Shown one piece after another: positions 1 to 7,938 of a stretch of DNA of 64,000 nt. The number at the start of each line of letters is the position of its first letter. Positions within the stretch are counted from its first letter, which is position 1. This DNA comes from VRUE01 sp963737575 (GTDB lineage: Bacteria; Actinomycetota; Thermoleophilia; Solirubrobacterales; 70-9), in the NCBI GenBank assembly GCA_963737575.1, contig CAVTTJ010000005.1, forward strand, positions 558,001 through 622,000. The letters are read 5' to 3'. The notes under the pieces were generated by a model, which did not search any database, was not told the origin of the DNA, and saw only the letters and a program-made list of their open reading frames with translations. The position numbers and the translations under genes are program-made.

Positions 1-1
1 C

Positions 2-151
2 GGCACCGTCTACCGGACCTACGTCACCACCTCCCGTGGCCTCGAACCAGCCATGGCCTATTACGGCCTGCTTGACCGGACGCCGAGGGGCCGCGACGAG
101 AGCGCGACGGAGCCGCTGTGGATACGGCGCCACGATGAGTACGCGGTTTGA
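2..151 (+). CDS. DUF899 family protein, C-terminal fragment
   Basis: Only the last 49 residues are inside the window; the gene starts to the left. The visible end (VYRTYVTTSRGLE, then LLDRTPRGRDE and WIRRHDEY) matches the usual C-terminus of DUF899 proteins, thioredoxin-fold proteins whose reaction is not established. The reading frame is open from base 2 and stops at TGA 149-151. The next gene starts about 60 bases on in the same direction. The family call rests on the tail motif alone. Confidence 0.7.
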   Translation, partial: GTVYRTYVTTSRGLEPAMAYYGLLDRTPRGRDESATEPLWIRRHDEYAV

Positions 152-212
152 CTGAGCACTGCCCCGCAAATACAGTCGAAGGCGGACTTCAGCCCCGTCG
201 TGAGGAGCTCCC

Positions 213-1157
213 ATGAGCGGCTTGATCGAGGTGCCGATTGACTCGCCCGCGCCCCGCCGCGCCCCGCCGCTGCCCGGCCTGATTCAACTCAGCCTGATCG
301 GCACGCTACTTGCTCTCGCGGCACTGGCCTGGGCGGTAACGGGCGAACAGATGTCGGGGATGGACGCCGGCCCTGGCACGGATCTCGGCAGCCTCGGCTT
401 CTGGCTCACGGCCTGGGTGGTGATGATGGCCGCGATGATGTTCCCGTCGACCGCGCCGATGGTGGTCATGTATGCGCGGATCGAGGAGGGGAAACGGCGG
501 AAGGGGCAGCCGACGATGGCCGGCGCCACGGCGATCTTCGTCTGCGGTTACCTGCTCACATGGGCTGCCGCGGGCCTGTTCGCGTATGCGCTCTTTGCGA
601 TTGGCAAGTCACTCGGCCTCGGCTTCCTGGCCTGGGACAGCGGCGGCCCCTATGTGGCGGGCGGCGTCATCCTCGCGGCGGCGATCTACCAGCTCACCCC
701 GCTCAAGGACGTCTGCCTGCGGCACTGCCGGAACCCGATGACGTTCGTGCTCATGCATTGGCGCCCGGGCCGCGTCGGCGCCCTCCGGATGGGAATCGAG
801 CACGGGGGCTGGTGTGTCGGATGCTGCTGGGGCCTGATGGCGGCGCTCTTCGCCCTCGGCGTGATGAGCATCGGCTGGATGGTCATGATCGCCGCCCTGA
901 TCGCGCTCGAGAAGCTCCTGCCATGGAAGGCGGTGGCCAATCGTTCCGTCGCCGCCCTGCTGGTCGTGCTCGGGCTCGCGGTGGCCTTTGCGCCCGACCA
1001 GGTCCCTGGTCTCACCCTGCCGAACTCACCGGCGGCGGCGCGGGCGATGGAATCGATGGACATGCAGGACGGCTCGGGCGGCGGCGAATCGATGAAGCAG
1101 GAAATGCCCACCCCCGGTGGGATGAACGACCCCAAGAACGGGATGCCTGCTCCCTAA
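213..1157 (+). CDS. DUF2182 family integral membrane protein
   Basis: A 314-residue membrane protein preceded by GAGGAG. Hydrophobic segments lie near residues 25-42, 63-80, 103-130, 143-160 and 200-255. The family signature is clear: WVVMMAAMMFPSTAP around residue 70, the CLRHCRNP motif near 171 and GGWCVGCCWG near 199, giving several Cys and His residues next to membrane segments. The last 35 residues are rich in Met (MESMDM, SMKQEM), which could bind soft metals such as copper; that is inference. The convergent gene is DUF1326, which is often found beside DUF2182, so the two probably act together. The stop codons of the two genes overlap by four bases. Confidence 0.85.
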   Translation: MSGLIEVPIDSPAPRRAPPLPGLIQLSLIGTLLALAALAWAVTGEQMSGMDAGPGTDLGSLGFWLTAWVVMMAAMMFPSTAPMVVMYARIEEGKRRKGQPTMAGATAIFVCGYLLTWAAAGLFAYALFAIGKSLGLGFLAWDSGGPYVAGGVILAAAIYQLTPLKDVCLRHCRNPMTFVLMHWRPGRVGALRMGIEHGGWCVGCCWGLMAALFALGVMSIGWMVMIAALIALEKLLPWKAVANRSVAALLVVLGLAVAFAPDQVPGLTLPNSPAAARAMESMDMQDGSGGGESMKQEMPTPGGMNDPKNGMPAP

Positions 1158-1831
1158 GCGGACCAGGCGAATTCAGATGCGGAAATCCCGGTCTTCCCCT
1201 CGTACTCGATGCCGAAGGCGCTGATCTTTGAGCGCTTTGCCTCGGCGGCGTTGAATTCGGACGAAGCCGGGTGGAAGACGCCGACGAGCCGCACCGGTTC
1301 CCCAGTGTCGACGCCGAAGGGGACGATGTCCTCGATCTCGAAGTCGATCTCCTCGCCGATCTTGACGCTATGGCTCAGCCCGTCCTCCGCCAGCTCGAAA
1401 GGCGCCCGCTTGACTCCCAGCATCTCGCCGACCAGGGGCGTGATCGCTTCCATCGGGCCCCCTTTTTGTCCGCCGAAGACGGCGGTGAGCATGTCCGCCT
1501 GCTCGTCTGTGGCGGTCTCATCGACGAAGAGGCCGAGGCGCCAGTTGCCCTCGGTCATGACCTTGGGAGTGTCCGCGATCGCGGCGACCTTGAGGCCGCT
1601 GACGTCGGTGCCCTCGATCTCCCCCTCCTTGATGTTGAAGACGAGGACGACGCGGCAATAGTCATAGGTCGCGCCGTGGTCGAATGACATGTTGCAGGGG
1701 CACATCAGATCGCACGAACACGTCTCGAAGTAACTCCCACTCAGGCTCCAGGACACGTCGGTCTCCTTCCGCGCTGGTTTGGCAAGCCGATTCTCCCCTT
1801 CGGGCGTGTCCACGTCAACCGGTTCCACCAT
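1154..1831 (-). CDS. DUF1326 family protein
   Basis: A 225-residue soluble protein. The diagnostic DUF1326 start of domain, GSYFETCSCDLMCPCNMS, holds a Cys cluster (C-S-C-x3-C-P-C) near residues 35-43, suggesting metal or redox chemistry; the biochemical role is unknown. The ATG at 1831 overlaps the TGA of the upstream kinase gene by one base (TGATG), so the two are probably translationally coupled. The frame stays open much further upstream, but that part is antisense-like and overlaps the kinase, so the ATG at 1831 is preferred. It converges on a DUF2182 gene, a common partner. Confidence 0.85.
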   Translation of the reverse strand: MVEPVDVDTPEGENRLAKPARKETDVSWSLSGSYFETCSCDLMCPCNMSFDHGATYDYCRVVLVFNIKEGEIEGTDVSGLKVAAIADTPKVMTEGNWRLGLFVDETATDEQADMLTAVFGGQKGGPMEAITPLVGEMLGVKRAPFELAEDGLSHSVKIGEEIDFEIEDIVPFGVDTGEPVRLVGVFHPASSEFNAAEAKRSKISAFGIEYEGKTGISASEFAWSA

Positions 1832-2658
1832 CAGCCCGCTCCGCGGAGTTGGCCGGCGTAGGGCCCGCGGCCGGTCACGCACGCGGCGCCGCAGCGCGCC
1901 CCGAGCGCCAGCGCTTCCGCAGCCGTGCGGCCCTCCGCCAGCCCGTAGGTCAGGCCGGCGGCAAAGGAGTCCCCGGCGCCGTAGGTATCGACGGGCTGAC
2001 CGGGGAGGGGAGCGGCCGCCCACGAACTCCTGGCGCCATCGGCGGTTTCGAGCGAGCCACCAGCGGCGCCCGCCGTGCGGGCGACGAACCGGGGCGGCGG
2101 CATGAGGTCGCCCGGCGCGTAGCGCTCCCCCTCGTCTTCGGCGCTCGACACGAGCATGTCGACCTGGGCACGCGCCTCGGCCAGGGCATCGATCGCCCGC
2201 ACGGTCGAGACGAGCCTGCCTGCGGTTCGCGCCGCCCGGACCGCCGCGGGATCCCCTGCGGTGAAATAGACGCCGTCGAGTTCCCCGAGCTCGGACCAGG
2301 GCAGCGGGTCGTCGCCGTGTGGTTCGATGCGCTCGCCCATCACCGTGATCGTGCGCTCGGCGTGGGCGTCCACGTGGACGAACGCCTTCCTCTGCGGCTC
2401 CGGTCGCCACACCGCCTCGACGCGAACGCCGAGCGCCTCCAGCTCCCGCTTCGCCCTCTGCCCGAGGTCGTCATCGCCGAGCGCGGTGAGGAAGAGGCAC
2501 TCGCCCGCCAGGCGCGCAAGCTGGACGGCGGCGACCGCTCCGCCCCCTCCCGGCTCCTCCCAATTCTCGAGTGCCTGAGCGATCTCACCGGGCCTTGGCA
2601 CGCTCTTCACCCGCGCAAATTGGATCCACTCGACGTGTCCGACGACAGCAACCCGCAT
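1831..2658 (-). CDS. PfkB/ribokinase family sugar kinase
   Basis: A 275-residue PfkB-family kinase, expected to phosphorylate a sugar or nucleoside hydroxyl with ATP. The N-terminal strand MRVAVVGHVEW and the glycine-rich GGGGAVAAVQLARL (about residues 37-50) fit the substrate-binding half. The C-terminal signature DTYGAGDSFAAGL near residue 225 contains the catalytic Asp and the anion hole. The substrate cannot be told from sequence. It is slightly short for the family (usually 300 or more). Its stop overlaps the start of the DUF1326 gene. Confidence 0.88.
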   Translation of the reverse strand: MRVAVVGHVEWIQFARVKSVPRPGEIAQALENWEEPGGGGAVAAVQLARLAGECLFLTALGDDDLGQRAKRELEALGVRVEAVWRPEPQRKAFVHVDAHAERTITVMGERIEPHGDDPLPWSELGELDGVYFTAGDPAAVRAARTAGRLVSTVRAIDALAEARAQVDMLVSSAEDEGERYAPGDLMPPPRFVARTAGAAGGSLETADGARSSWAAAPLPGQPVDTYGAGDSFAAGLTYGLAEGRTAAEALALGARCGAACVTGRGPYAGQLRGAG

Positions 2659-2770
2659 CCGCTGCCCAGTCTCGCAGGGGGTGCCGCGCGAAATGCGAGG
2701 GCCCAGGGGTTTCGAGCGCCCGCTCGACTACGCTGATCCCGACCGCAACGATCGCGATATAGGAGAGCCG

Positions 2771-3223
2771 ATGACCGGGAAGGCAGATTTCACAGCAGAG
2801 GAGTGGGATGCGATCGCGGAGGGCCCGACCAGCGCGGGAATGATCGTTTCGACGGCCCAGCGGGGCGGGACCTTCAGGGAGACCTTTGCGATGGCCAAGG
2901 CCTACACCGAGGCCCGCAAGGAGCATGGCGAATCCGCGCTCCTGGACGAGCTCGTCTCGAGCAAGCCGAAGATGGACCACACCAGGGCCCACTCCCCGGA
3001 GGAGTTGAGGGAGCATGGCCTGCAACGGGTTCGGGACGCGATCGGGGTGCTCGAGCAGAAGGCGACGCCGGAGGAGGTCGAGGACTACCGGCGTTTCGTC
3101 ATATCGCTCGCCAACCGAGTGGCGGGGGCCAAGACCGAGAAGGGCGAACAGTCGGCCAGCGAGGCGGAGAGCGCGGCAATCGTGGAGATCACCGAAGCGC
3201 TCGGAGCGCACCAATCCTCCTAG
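2771..3223 (+). CDS. conserved acidic soluble protein, function unknown
   Basis: A 150-residue Glu/Ala-rich protein without membrane segments or signal peptide. ATG 2771 is chosen over a start about 90 bases upstream because AGGAG lies just before it. The sequence looks like a compact helical bundle (FTAEEWDAIAEGP at the N-terminus, a long helix near residues 70-100). I do not recognise a named domain. It is divergent from the PfkB gene and followed 17 bases later by a secreted hydrolase. Confidence 0.7.
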   Translation: MTGKADFTAEEWDAIAEGPTSAGMIVSTAQRGGTFRETFAMAKAYTEARKEHGESALLDELVSSKPKMDHTRAHSPEELREHGLQRVRDAIGVLEQKATPEEVEDYRRFVISLANRVAGAKTEKGEQSASEAESAAIVEITEALGAHQSS

Positions 3224-3240
3224 GCCTCTCCGGCCTGTCC

Positions 3241-4017
3241 TTGCTCCGGCTTCTCCTCGTCTCCTCGGCCCTCCTGCTGACCTTGCCCGCCGGAGCGAGC
3301 ACCGCCCGCCCGGCCGCCGCCTGGCGGCCGCATCTCGCCGCCGCCCGTCGCTACGCGCGCGCCCGGCGCGGCGAGGTCGCCTTCGCGGTGATCGATCAGA
3401 GGGGGCGCTACTACGGCTACCGGTCGGCGCGCACGGCGCCGGCCGCCAGCGTCTTCAAGGTGATGCTGCTGGTCGCCTTCCTGCGGATGCGGGACGAACG
3501 CGGTCTGCCGCGCAGGGACCGGGCGCTGCTGGCGCCGATGATCCGCAGCTCCGACAGCGTCGCGGCGACCGAGATCCGCGATCTGGTCGGCCGGCGGAGG
3601 ATCGAGCGGCTGGCCCGGGTCGCCGGCATGCGCGACTTCCGCTTACAGGGAGGTTTGGGGCCTCAGCCGAACCAGCCCGCGCGATCAGGTCCGCTTCATG
3701 GATCACCTGATGGGCTACATCCCCCGGGCCCATCGCCCGTACGCCCGCTTCCTGCTCTCGCATGTGATTCGCATGCAGCGCTGGGGGGTCGGCCGGGTCG
3801 TGCCGAAGGGCTGGAAGCTGTACCTGAAGGGCGGCTGGGGAAGCGGCTCCGGTCGGGTCGATCACAGGTGGCGCTGCTCAGGCGCGGACGGCATCGCGTC
3901 GCACTGGCGCTCTTCACCCAGTTCGATCCCGATCACGCCTATGGCAGGCAGACCCTGCGCGGTCTGACCTCGCGCCTGCTCCGCGGCCTCGGAGCCTGGG
4001 CCTCCCGGCGCCCGTGA
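3241..4017 (+). pseudogene. beta-lactamase-like serine hydrolase, two compensating frameshifts
   Basis: Begins at TTG 3241 with a clear signal peptide (LLLVSSALLLTLPAGAS). The penicillin-recognising serine motif S-V-F-K lies in APAASVFKVMLL and SDS in IRSSDSVAA. After the residues DFRLQG the reading continues only in the next frame (VWGLSRTSPRDQV, QRWGVGRVVPKGW, LKGGWG) and then returns to the first frame at QVALLRRG. The implied changes are one extra base near 3646-3655 and one missing base near 3864-3866. Because the net length is a multiple of three and all family motifs survive, sequencing error is as likely as real decay. An intact product would be an exported class-A beta-lactamase-fold hydrolase. 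Confidence 0.7.
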
Positions 4018-4146
4018 CCCCTGCAGCTGCTGAGCTGATCGGTCGCGCTGCCGGGGGCCCTTCGAACCGGCCTCCTCCGCGACCCGGACCGAACGACCGC
4101 CGGACCGCACGAGGTCCGGGAATTCGCACCAGCGCTTCGCGACACG

Positions 4147-4683
4147 TTGACCCAGGTGCTGGCCGATTCCGGGACCGGTGGCGAGGTGCGACTCGATCAC
4201 CGAGCCTCGATCTCCGACTGGAACCGCCCGACGACCCAGGTGGACCTTGCGGTGGTGGATGACGCCGAGCTCAGGCTCGTGGCCGAGCTCAAGGTCTGGG
4301 ATGTCGGGCATCAGCTCTTCGACGTTGCCAAGGTCTGCTGCCTTCTCAGGGCCGGTGCCAGGGCGGGCTTTCTGATGTGCATCGCCAAGACGGCGGACGC
4401 GTTTGAGAGCCAAGCCGGGGGAGAGCTCTTCCGGGAAGAGGCGGGGCTCGTGCACGGGGATGTCTTCCCGGTCATCTTCCGGCGGCATCCAACCGAGGCG
4501 CGAAAGCACCTGAAGTTCAACCGGCCTGGGCCCACCTCGCTCCCGCGACGATTCTCGACAACGACGGTGTGCGACCCGGTCAACCTCGACGCCCACCCCG
4601 GGCACCAGCTCCGCGTCGTCGAGGTTCGGATCGAGGACCCGACACCGACGACGATTCCGCCGGAGCTCATCGCCGACGACTGA
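4147..4683 (+). CDS. hypothetical protein with possible PD-(D/E)XK-like core
   Basis: A 178-residue protein read from TTG 4147; the frame is open and coding-like back to about 4042, so the true start may be earlier with no ATG/GTG. The segment VDLAVVDDAELRLVAELKVW (about residues 32-51) has the D...ExK spacing of PD-(D/E)XK nuclease folds and is followed by a helix with DVAK. Catalytic activity is not proven. No membrane segment is seen. I do not recognise an exact family. Confidence 0.55.
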   Translation: MTQVLADSGTGGEVRLDHRASISDWNRPTTQVDLAVVDDAELRLVAELKVWDVGHQLFDVAKVCCLLRAGARAGFLMCIAKTADAFESQAGGELFREEAGLVHGDVFPVIFRRHPTEARKHLKFNRPGPTSLPRRFSTTTVCDPVNLDAHPGHQLRVVEVRIEDPTPTTIPPELIADD

Positions 4684-4867
4684 GTTTCGTCGGCGGGTGT
4701 CGGCTGCATCGGTCGTCGGCGCCGTTTCGGGTGAAGAGGAGATGGGTAGGAATGTCCGACCGGGTTCCAGAGAAGTTGGAACTGCGTTGCACGGCTCTCC
4801 GAGTCCCAGGGCAACACAGCATCCCGGCGAGGTCTGCCGGGTCGCCCTGACGAGAGGAGAAATGCAG

Positions 4868-4987
4868 ATGTTCGCCGTGCTGATTGTCGAACGGGCCGAC
4901 GCCTATCGCGCTGAAGCGGCGTATGCGGCCGACCGTAAGCGGGCCCGCGCGCAGGGAGCCGCCAACCAACCAAGGAGCAATAGATGA
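4868..4987 (+). CDS. 39-residue small protein, first of a coupled pair
   Basis: Read from ATG 4868, eight bases after a good AGGAG at 4855-4859; ATG 4862 is too close to that site. The product has a short hydrophobic start (MFAVLIVE) and an Ala/Arg-rich charged helix (YRAEAAYAADRKRARA). Its TGA at 4985-4987 overlaps the ATG of the next tiny gene (ATGA). The 180 bases before it hold no other gene. Function is unknown; the RBS and the overlap are the main support. Confidence 0.5.
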   Translation: MFAVLIVERADAYRAEAAYAADRKRARAQGAANQPRSNR

Positions 4988-5058
4988 CCATCGTCGGAAT
5001 TCTCATCGTCATCGTCCTGATCCTGCTGGCGATCTATCTCTTCCGCCGGATCGCGTAG
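4984..5058 (+). CDS. 24-residue single-span membrane peptide
   Basis: ATG 4984 overlaps the preceding stop. The product is almost entirely one hydrophobic helix (MTIVGILIVIVLILLAIYLF) followed by RRIA, a typical N-out/C-in single-pass micro-protein. AAGGAG at 4973-4978 serves as its RBS. It ends 17 bases before the convergent DUF4232 gene. Function is unknown; similar tiny membrane proteins often modulate larger membrane complexes, but nothing here names a partner. Confidence 0.5.
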   Translation: MTIVGILIVIVLILLAIYLFRRIA

Positions 5059-5074
5059 CGCGACCCGGCCCCTC

Positions 5075-5608
5075 CTAGCGGACGATGGCAACCGAGAGCG
5101 TGTTCTGCGCGGCGCTCGAGCAGGTGGGGAACGGCAGCGGCACGAGCCTCGATTTGCTCTGGCCGGGGGGTGTCACCCTCAGCCCGGCCGCGGTCACGGG
5201 ATGGCAGGCCGAGGGCGAGAAGTTGGCGGCGTCGACGACCCGCAGCTGGGCGGTCGCCGTAGCGCCGTTAGACAGTTCGACCGTTTTCGGTTTCTGGCCG
5301 GCTTCGTGTTGCGCCGGGGCGCCGATCCGTTTGCCGGCGAGGTCGACCGCGGCAACCCGCGGGAAGCCGCTGAGGGTGCACGTGTGACCGGAGAGGTTGG
5401 TGAACCTGATCCTGTAGAAGACGCTTCCCGCGGTGCCACCGCCGGCGCCGTTGTTCGACCAGATCACCAATCCCGAGGTATTGCAGGGCGATGGCGCCGG
5501 CGGGACTGCGCTCGCCACGGGAGGGGCCAGGGGGAGGGCTGCGATCGCCAACAGAGCGGCGAGGGCGAGGCGGGCGAGGGGCGTCTGGGGGAATCCGGCT
5601 TGGCTCAT
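5075..5608 (-). CDS. secreted DUF4232 domain protein
   Basis: A 177-residue exported protein. It begins MSQAGFPQTPLARLALAAL with a signal peptide ending near residue 33. The mature part matches DUF4232: FTNLSGHTCTLSGFPRVAAVD in the middle, GATATAQLRVVDAANF, and two conserved cysteine pairs (CTLSGF and CHPVTAAGLRV with PTCSS). ATG 5608 is preferred to longer readings because the signal peptide starts there. DUF4232 proteins are common actinobacterial surface or secreted proteins of unknown role. Confidence 0.85.
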   Translation of the reverse strand: MSQAGFPQTPLARLALAALLAIAALPLAPPVASAVPPAPSPCNTSGLVIWSNNGAGGGTAGSVFYRIRFTNLSGHTCTLSGFPRVAAVDLAGKRIGAPAQHEAGQKPKTVELSNGATATAQLRVVDAANFSPSACHPVTAAGLRVTPPGQSKSRLVPLPFPTCSSAAQNTLSVAIVR

Positions 5609-5726
5609 CGTGGACCGGCCTTCTCGGATTCTTGCGCACTCGTCACCGCTGGCATCGGATAGCCTTCCTGCGCTCGTCCAGCGGCCGGAAGACCGCCACC
5701 CGTTGAGCGAGGACAGGAGGAGCACC

Positions 5727-6197
5727 ATGAGGACCCGCCCCAGCCATCGAGCCGCGATCTCCTGTGGGCTCGTCATCGCGCTCGCCGCGCTCGCCGCATA
5801 CGCCGGCAGCGCCGTCGCGTCCCATCCCGCCAAGGGCCAGACCTACTCCGGGTCGATCACGCGCCTCGCGGGGGCCAACATCACCTTCCCGATCAGCTTT
5901 GAGGTCTCGAAGAGCGGCAAGAAGGTCCACGACTTCAGCCTGCCGAGCGGCTACCCGATCTACTGCGAAGGCGGTGGCTTTGGCGAAGTCCAGGATGCGA
6001 CGGCGAAGGTCTCGAGCAAGGGCACCTTCACGGCGAAGCTGCCGATCTACTTCGCTCCCACCCATGACCACCAGGGCTTCGTGGAGGTAACCGGCAAGTT
6101 CGGCAAGAAGAAGCGAGAGAGCGGCAAGGTGAGCACCGACTTCACCACGTCCCACGCCTGCAACGGAACCTCGAAGTACACGACCAAGGCGGGTTGA
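5727..6197 (+). CDS. small secreted protein, function unknown
   Basis: A 156-residue protein with strong RBS (GGACAGGAGG) before ATG 5727. Residues 1-32 form a signal peptide (GLVIALAALAAYAGSAVAS). The mature part is beta-rich and basic, with one Cys near the middle (YPIYCEGGG) and one near the end (SHACNGT) that could form a disulfide. It resembles unannotated secreted proteins of actinobacteria whose core reads 'F.V...gkkV..f', but I cannot name a domain. It is divergent from the DUF4232 gene across 118 bases. Confidence 0.75.
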   Translation: MRTRPSHRAAISCGLVIALAALAAYAGSAVASHPAKGQTYSGSITRLAGANITFPISFEVSKSGKKVHDFSLPSGYPIYCEGGGFGEVQDATAKVSSKGTFTAKLPIYFAPTHDHQGFVEVTGKFGKKKRESGKVSTDFTTSHACNGTSKYTTKAG

Positions 6198-6201
6198 GGG
6201 G

Positions 6202-6217
6202 CCGGCCGCGGGGCCGG
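6202..6217 (+). terminator. short GC hairpin after the secreted-protein gene
   Basis: CCGGCC (6202-6207), loop GCGG, GGCCGG (6212-6217), five bases after the stop codon at 6197. There is no T-run, so this is only a plausible factor-dependent or weak terminator. Confidence 0.3.
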
Positions 6218-6291
6218 AGCCGGTTGTCTCGGTAGGAGAGGGCCTGAGAGACTGGCCGGCGGCACCCGAGCCCCTGTTGGAAGGAGACCTG

Positions 6292-6744
6292 ATGTCAAGC
6301 CAAGATAGAACCCTGGGCCAGCGTCTGCACCACCTCCTCGTACCGGTCCCCAAACTGGGGCCTCCGATCAACCCGGCTCTTCTGAGGCGTGAGGAGGAGC
6401 GCGCGGAGGCGGCCCAAAATCGGGTCGCCGACAGGATCACGGCCTTCTCTGGCTCGATGCTGTTCGTCTACCTGCACATAATCTGGTTCGGTTGCTGGAT
6501 CGGCTTCGGCGTGGAGGCCTATCCGTTCGGCCTGCTGACGATGATCGTCTCGCTGGAGGCGATCTTCCTCTCGACCTTCGTGATGATTTCCCAGAACCGC
6601 GCCGACGCCAGACGCCAGGTGATCGCCGATCAGCAATGGAAGACGGTTCAGGTGGAGGACAAGCAGAACGAGGAGCTGCTCGACATCTCCAGGCAGATTC
6701 TCTCGCTGACCAAGGAGGTTCGCGCTCTGGCGGTCAAAGACTGA
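6292..6744 (+). CDS. DUF1003 membrane protein
   Basis: A 150-residue protein; ATG 6292 follows GGAAGGAG at good spacing. DUF1003 signature: RITAFSGSMLFVYLHIIWFGCWI (first membrane span, about residues 45-66), a second span LLTMIVSLEAIFLSTFVMISQNR, then a charged cytoplasmic coiled coil with alternating E/K/Q (DKQNEELLDISRQILSL). The role is unknown for the family. Its end overlaps the convergent HD-domain gene by 11 bases. Confidence 0.88.
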   Translation: MSSQDRTLGQRLHHLLVPVPKLGPPINPALLRREEERAEAAQNRVADRITAFSGSMLFVYLHIIWFGCWIGFGVEAYPFGLLTMIVSLEAIFLSTFVMISQNRADARRQVIADQQWKTVQVEDKQNEELLDISRQILSLTKEVRALAVKD

Positions 6745-7369
6745 GGCTCAGTTGCCGCCTGCCGTCGGCGATCAGCCGATCGAGTGCGAACGTGCTCTGA
6801 ACAAGTTCCTCGGAAAGGGCCCCCGGACGCAGGATCGCGAATAGATTCGCAATCTCGCCGTAGTACCAGCGGATGTCTTCCGCGCGCCGGCCGCAGCGCT
6901 GCCAGAGCCCCTCTCCGTGGAGGCGATAGGCGGCAATGAGAGCTCGAACGTTGTCGACCTTGTCGGCCAGCGAGACCAAGAGGGCGCCGGCGCTCGAGTC
7001 CGGAAGATGCCTGAGGTAGTGCTCCTTGCGCTCTCGCCAGGATGGCCTGGGCAGGGAGGTGCTGTCGGTGCATTCACCGACCATGTCCGCGACCCCGGCT
7101 CCGTAGCGCCGGCCGATGTCGGCCAGTCGCATCGGCCCACCGTGATCCTCGGCAGCGTCGTGAAGAACGGCGGCAATCGCCTCATCAGCCGTTCCGCCCG
7201 CGCCGATCACAATGCCGGTCACCCGGAGCAGGTGTGCGAGGTAGGGCTGCCCGTCGACTTTCTTGAATTGCCCCGCGTGAAGTTCCGCCGCGTAGGCGAC
7301 TGCGCTCGGCAAACCGCGTTCGCGGAACTCCCGGTCCGGGAGGTCGGCGATCGAGCCCAGCGTCCTCAC
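6734..7369 (-). CDS. HD-domain hydrolase, RelA/SpoT-type fold
   Basis: A 211-residue stand-alone HD phosphohydrolase. Metal-binding residues are visible: H in YLAHLLRV, HD in AAVLHDAAEDHGG (about residues 60-68) and D in SLADKVDNVRAL. This resembles the hydrolase half of (p)ppGpp synthetases/hydrolases (Mesh1-like), so it could cleave (p)ppGpp or another nucleotide; this is inference. GTG 7369 follows a GGGGTGGAAAG stretch and is preferred to an ATG about 117 bases upstream whose extra residues look non-coding. Confidence 0.8.
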   Translation of the reverse strand: MRTLGSIADLPDREFRERGLPSAVAYAAELHAGQFKKVDGQPYLAHLLRVTGIVIGAGGTADEAIAAVLHDAAEDHGGPMRLADIGRRYGAGVADMVGECTDSTSLPRPSWRERKEHYLRHLPDSSAGALLVSLADKVDNVRALIAAYRLHGEGLWQRCGRRAEDIRWYYGEIANLFAILRPGALSEELVQSTFALDRLIADGRRQLSLSL

Positions 7370-7566
7370 CTTTCCACCCCTCGCTCCCACAGCGGCGACC
7401 CTAACAGGATTGCACCGGTTTTCTCCGTAAATTGGGCCAAGAATTCCACCACCGGTTGGCCATATTGGCGAGTCCTCCGGGGCCACGTCGGGTGCCCAGC
7501 GGATGGAGTGCGGAAAATGGCTGAGGTTTCCCTGGCATTGCGCCAGCGGCGCTAAGCTCGATCGAG

Positions 7567-7848
7567 ATGACGCTCGCCCCCATGGAGAATCGGCTGGACC
7601 GGTTCGAAGTGAGCTTCAATGGGCCGCCGATGATCAGGCGAACCCGTGGTGCGCTGTCGGCGGCCGCAATTACTCCGCTGGTCGACCGCCATAACAACCA
7701 GGCAGCCCTGCGAGCCGGGGCGAGCAAACTGCACGAGTTCGTCGTCCTGGTGCCGGCGCGCGACGCCGGCCAGGCAGTAGAACGAACCAGGACGGCGGTC
7801 CAGCCGGGAGGAGCCTACGCGGGTTTCTCCGCAACCCTCGCATCCTAG
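7567..7848 (+). CDS. possible small hypothetical protein
   Basis: A 93-residue frame beginning at ATG 7567. The second half (LRAGASKLHEFVVLVPARDAGQAVERT) looks protein-like, but the RBS is weak and an opposite-strand frame of similar length (7552-7869) exists, so coding is uncertain. No family recognised. Confidence 0.3.
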   Translation: MTLAPMENRLDRFEVSFNGPPMIRRTRGALSAAAITPLVDRHNNQAALRAGASKLHEFVVLVPARDAGQAVERTRTAVQPGGAYAGFSATLAS

Positions 7849-7938
7849 CCCGAGCACTTCCACCGTCAAGACCCGGGCGATGACCCTGGTCTACGCCGGG
7901 CGGGGTTCCCGGGCGGTAGCGGTACGATCGCCGGCGTG

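Noticed and set aside
4684..4860. Possible riboswitch before the tiny genes
   Set aside because: Short hairpins exist but no known aptamer pattern could be recognised by eye.
7552..7869. Minus-strand frame of 105 codons
   Set aside because: It competes with an equally weak plus-strand frame; neither has a good RBS, so only the plus-strand one is listed at low confidence.
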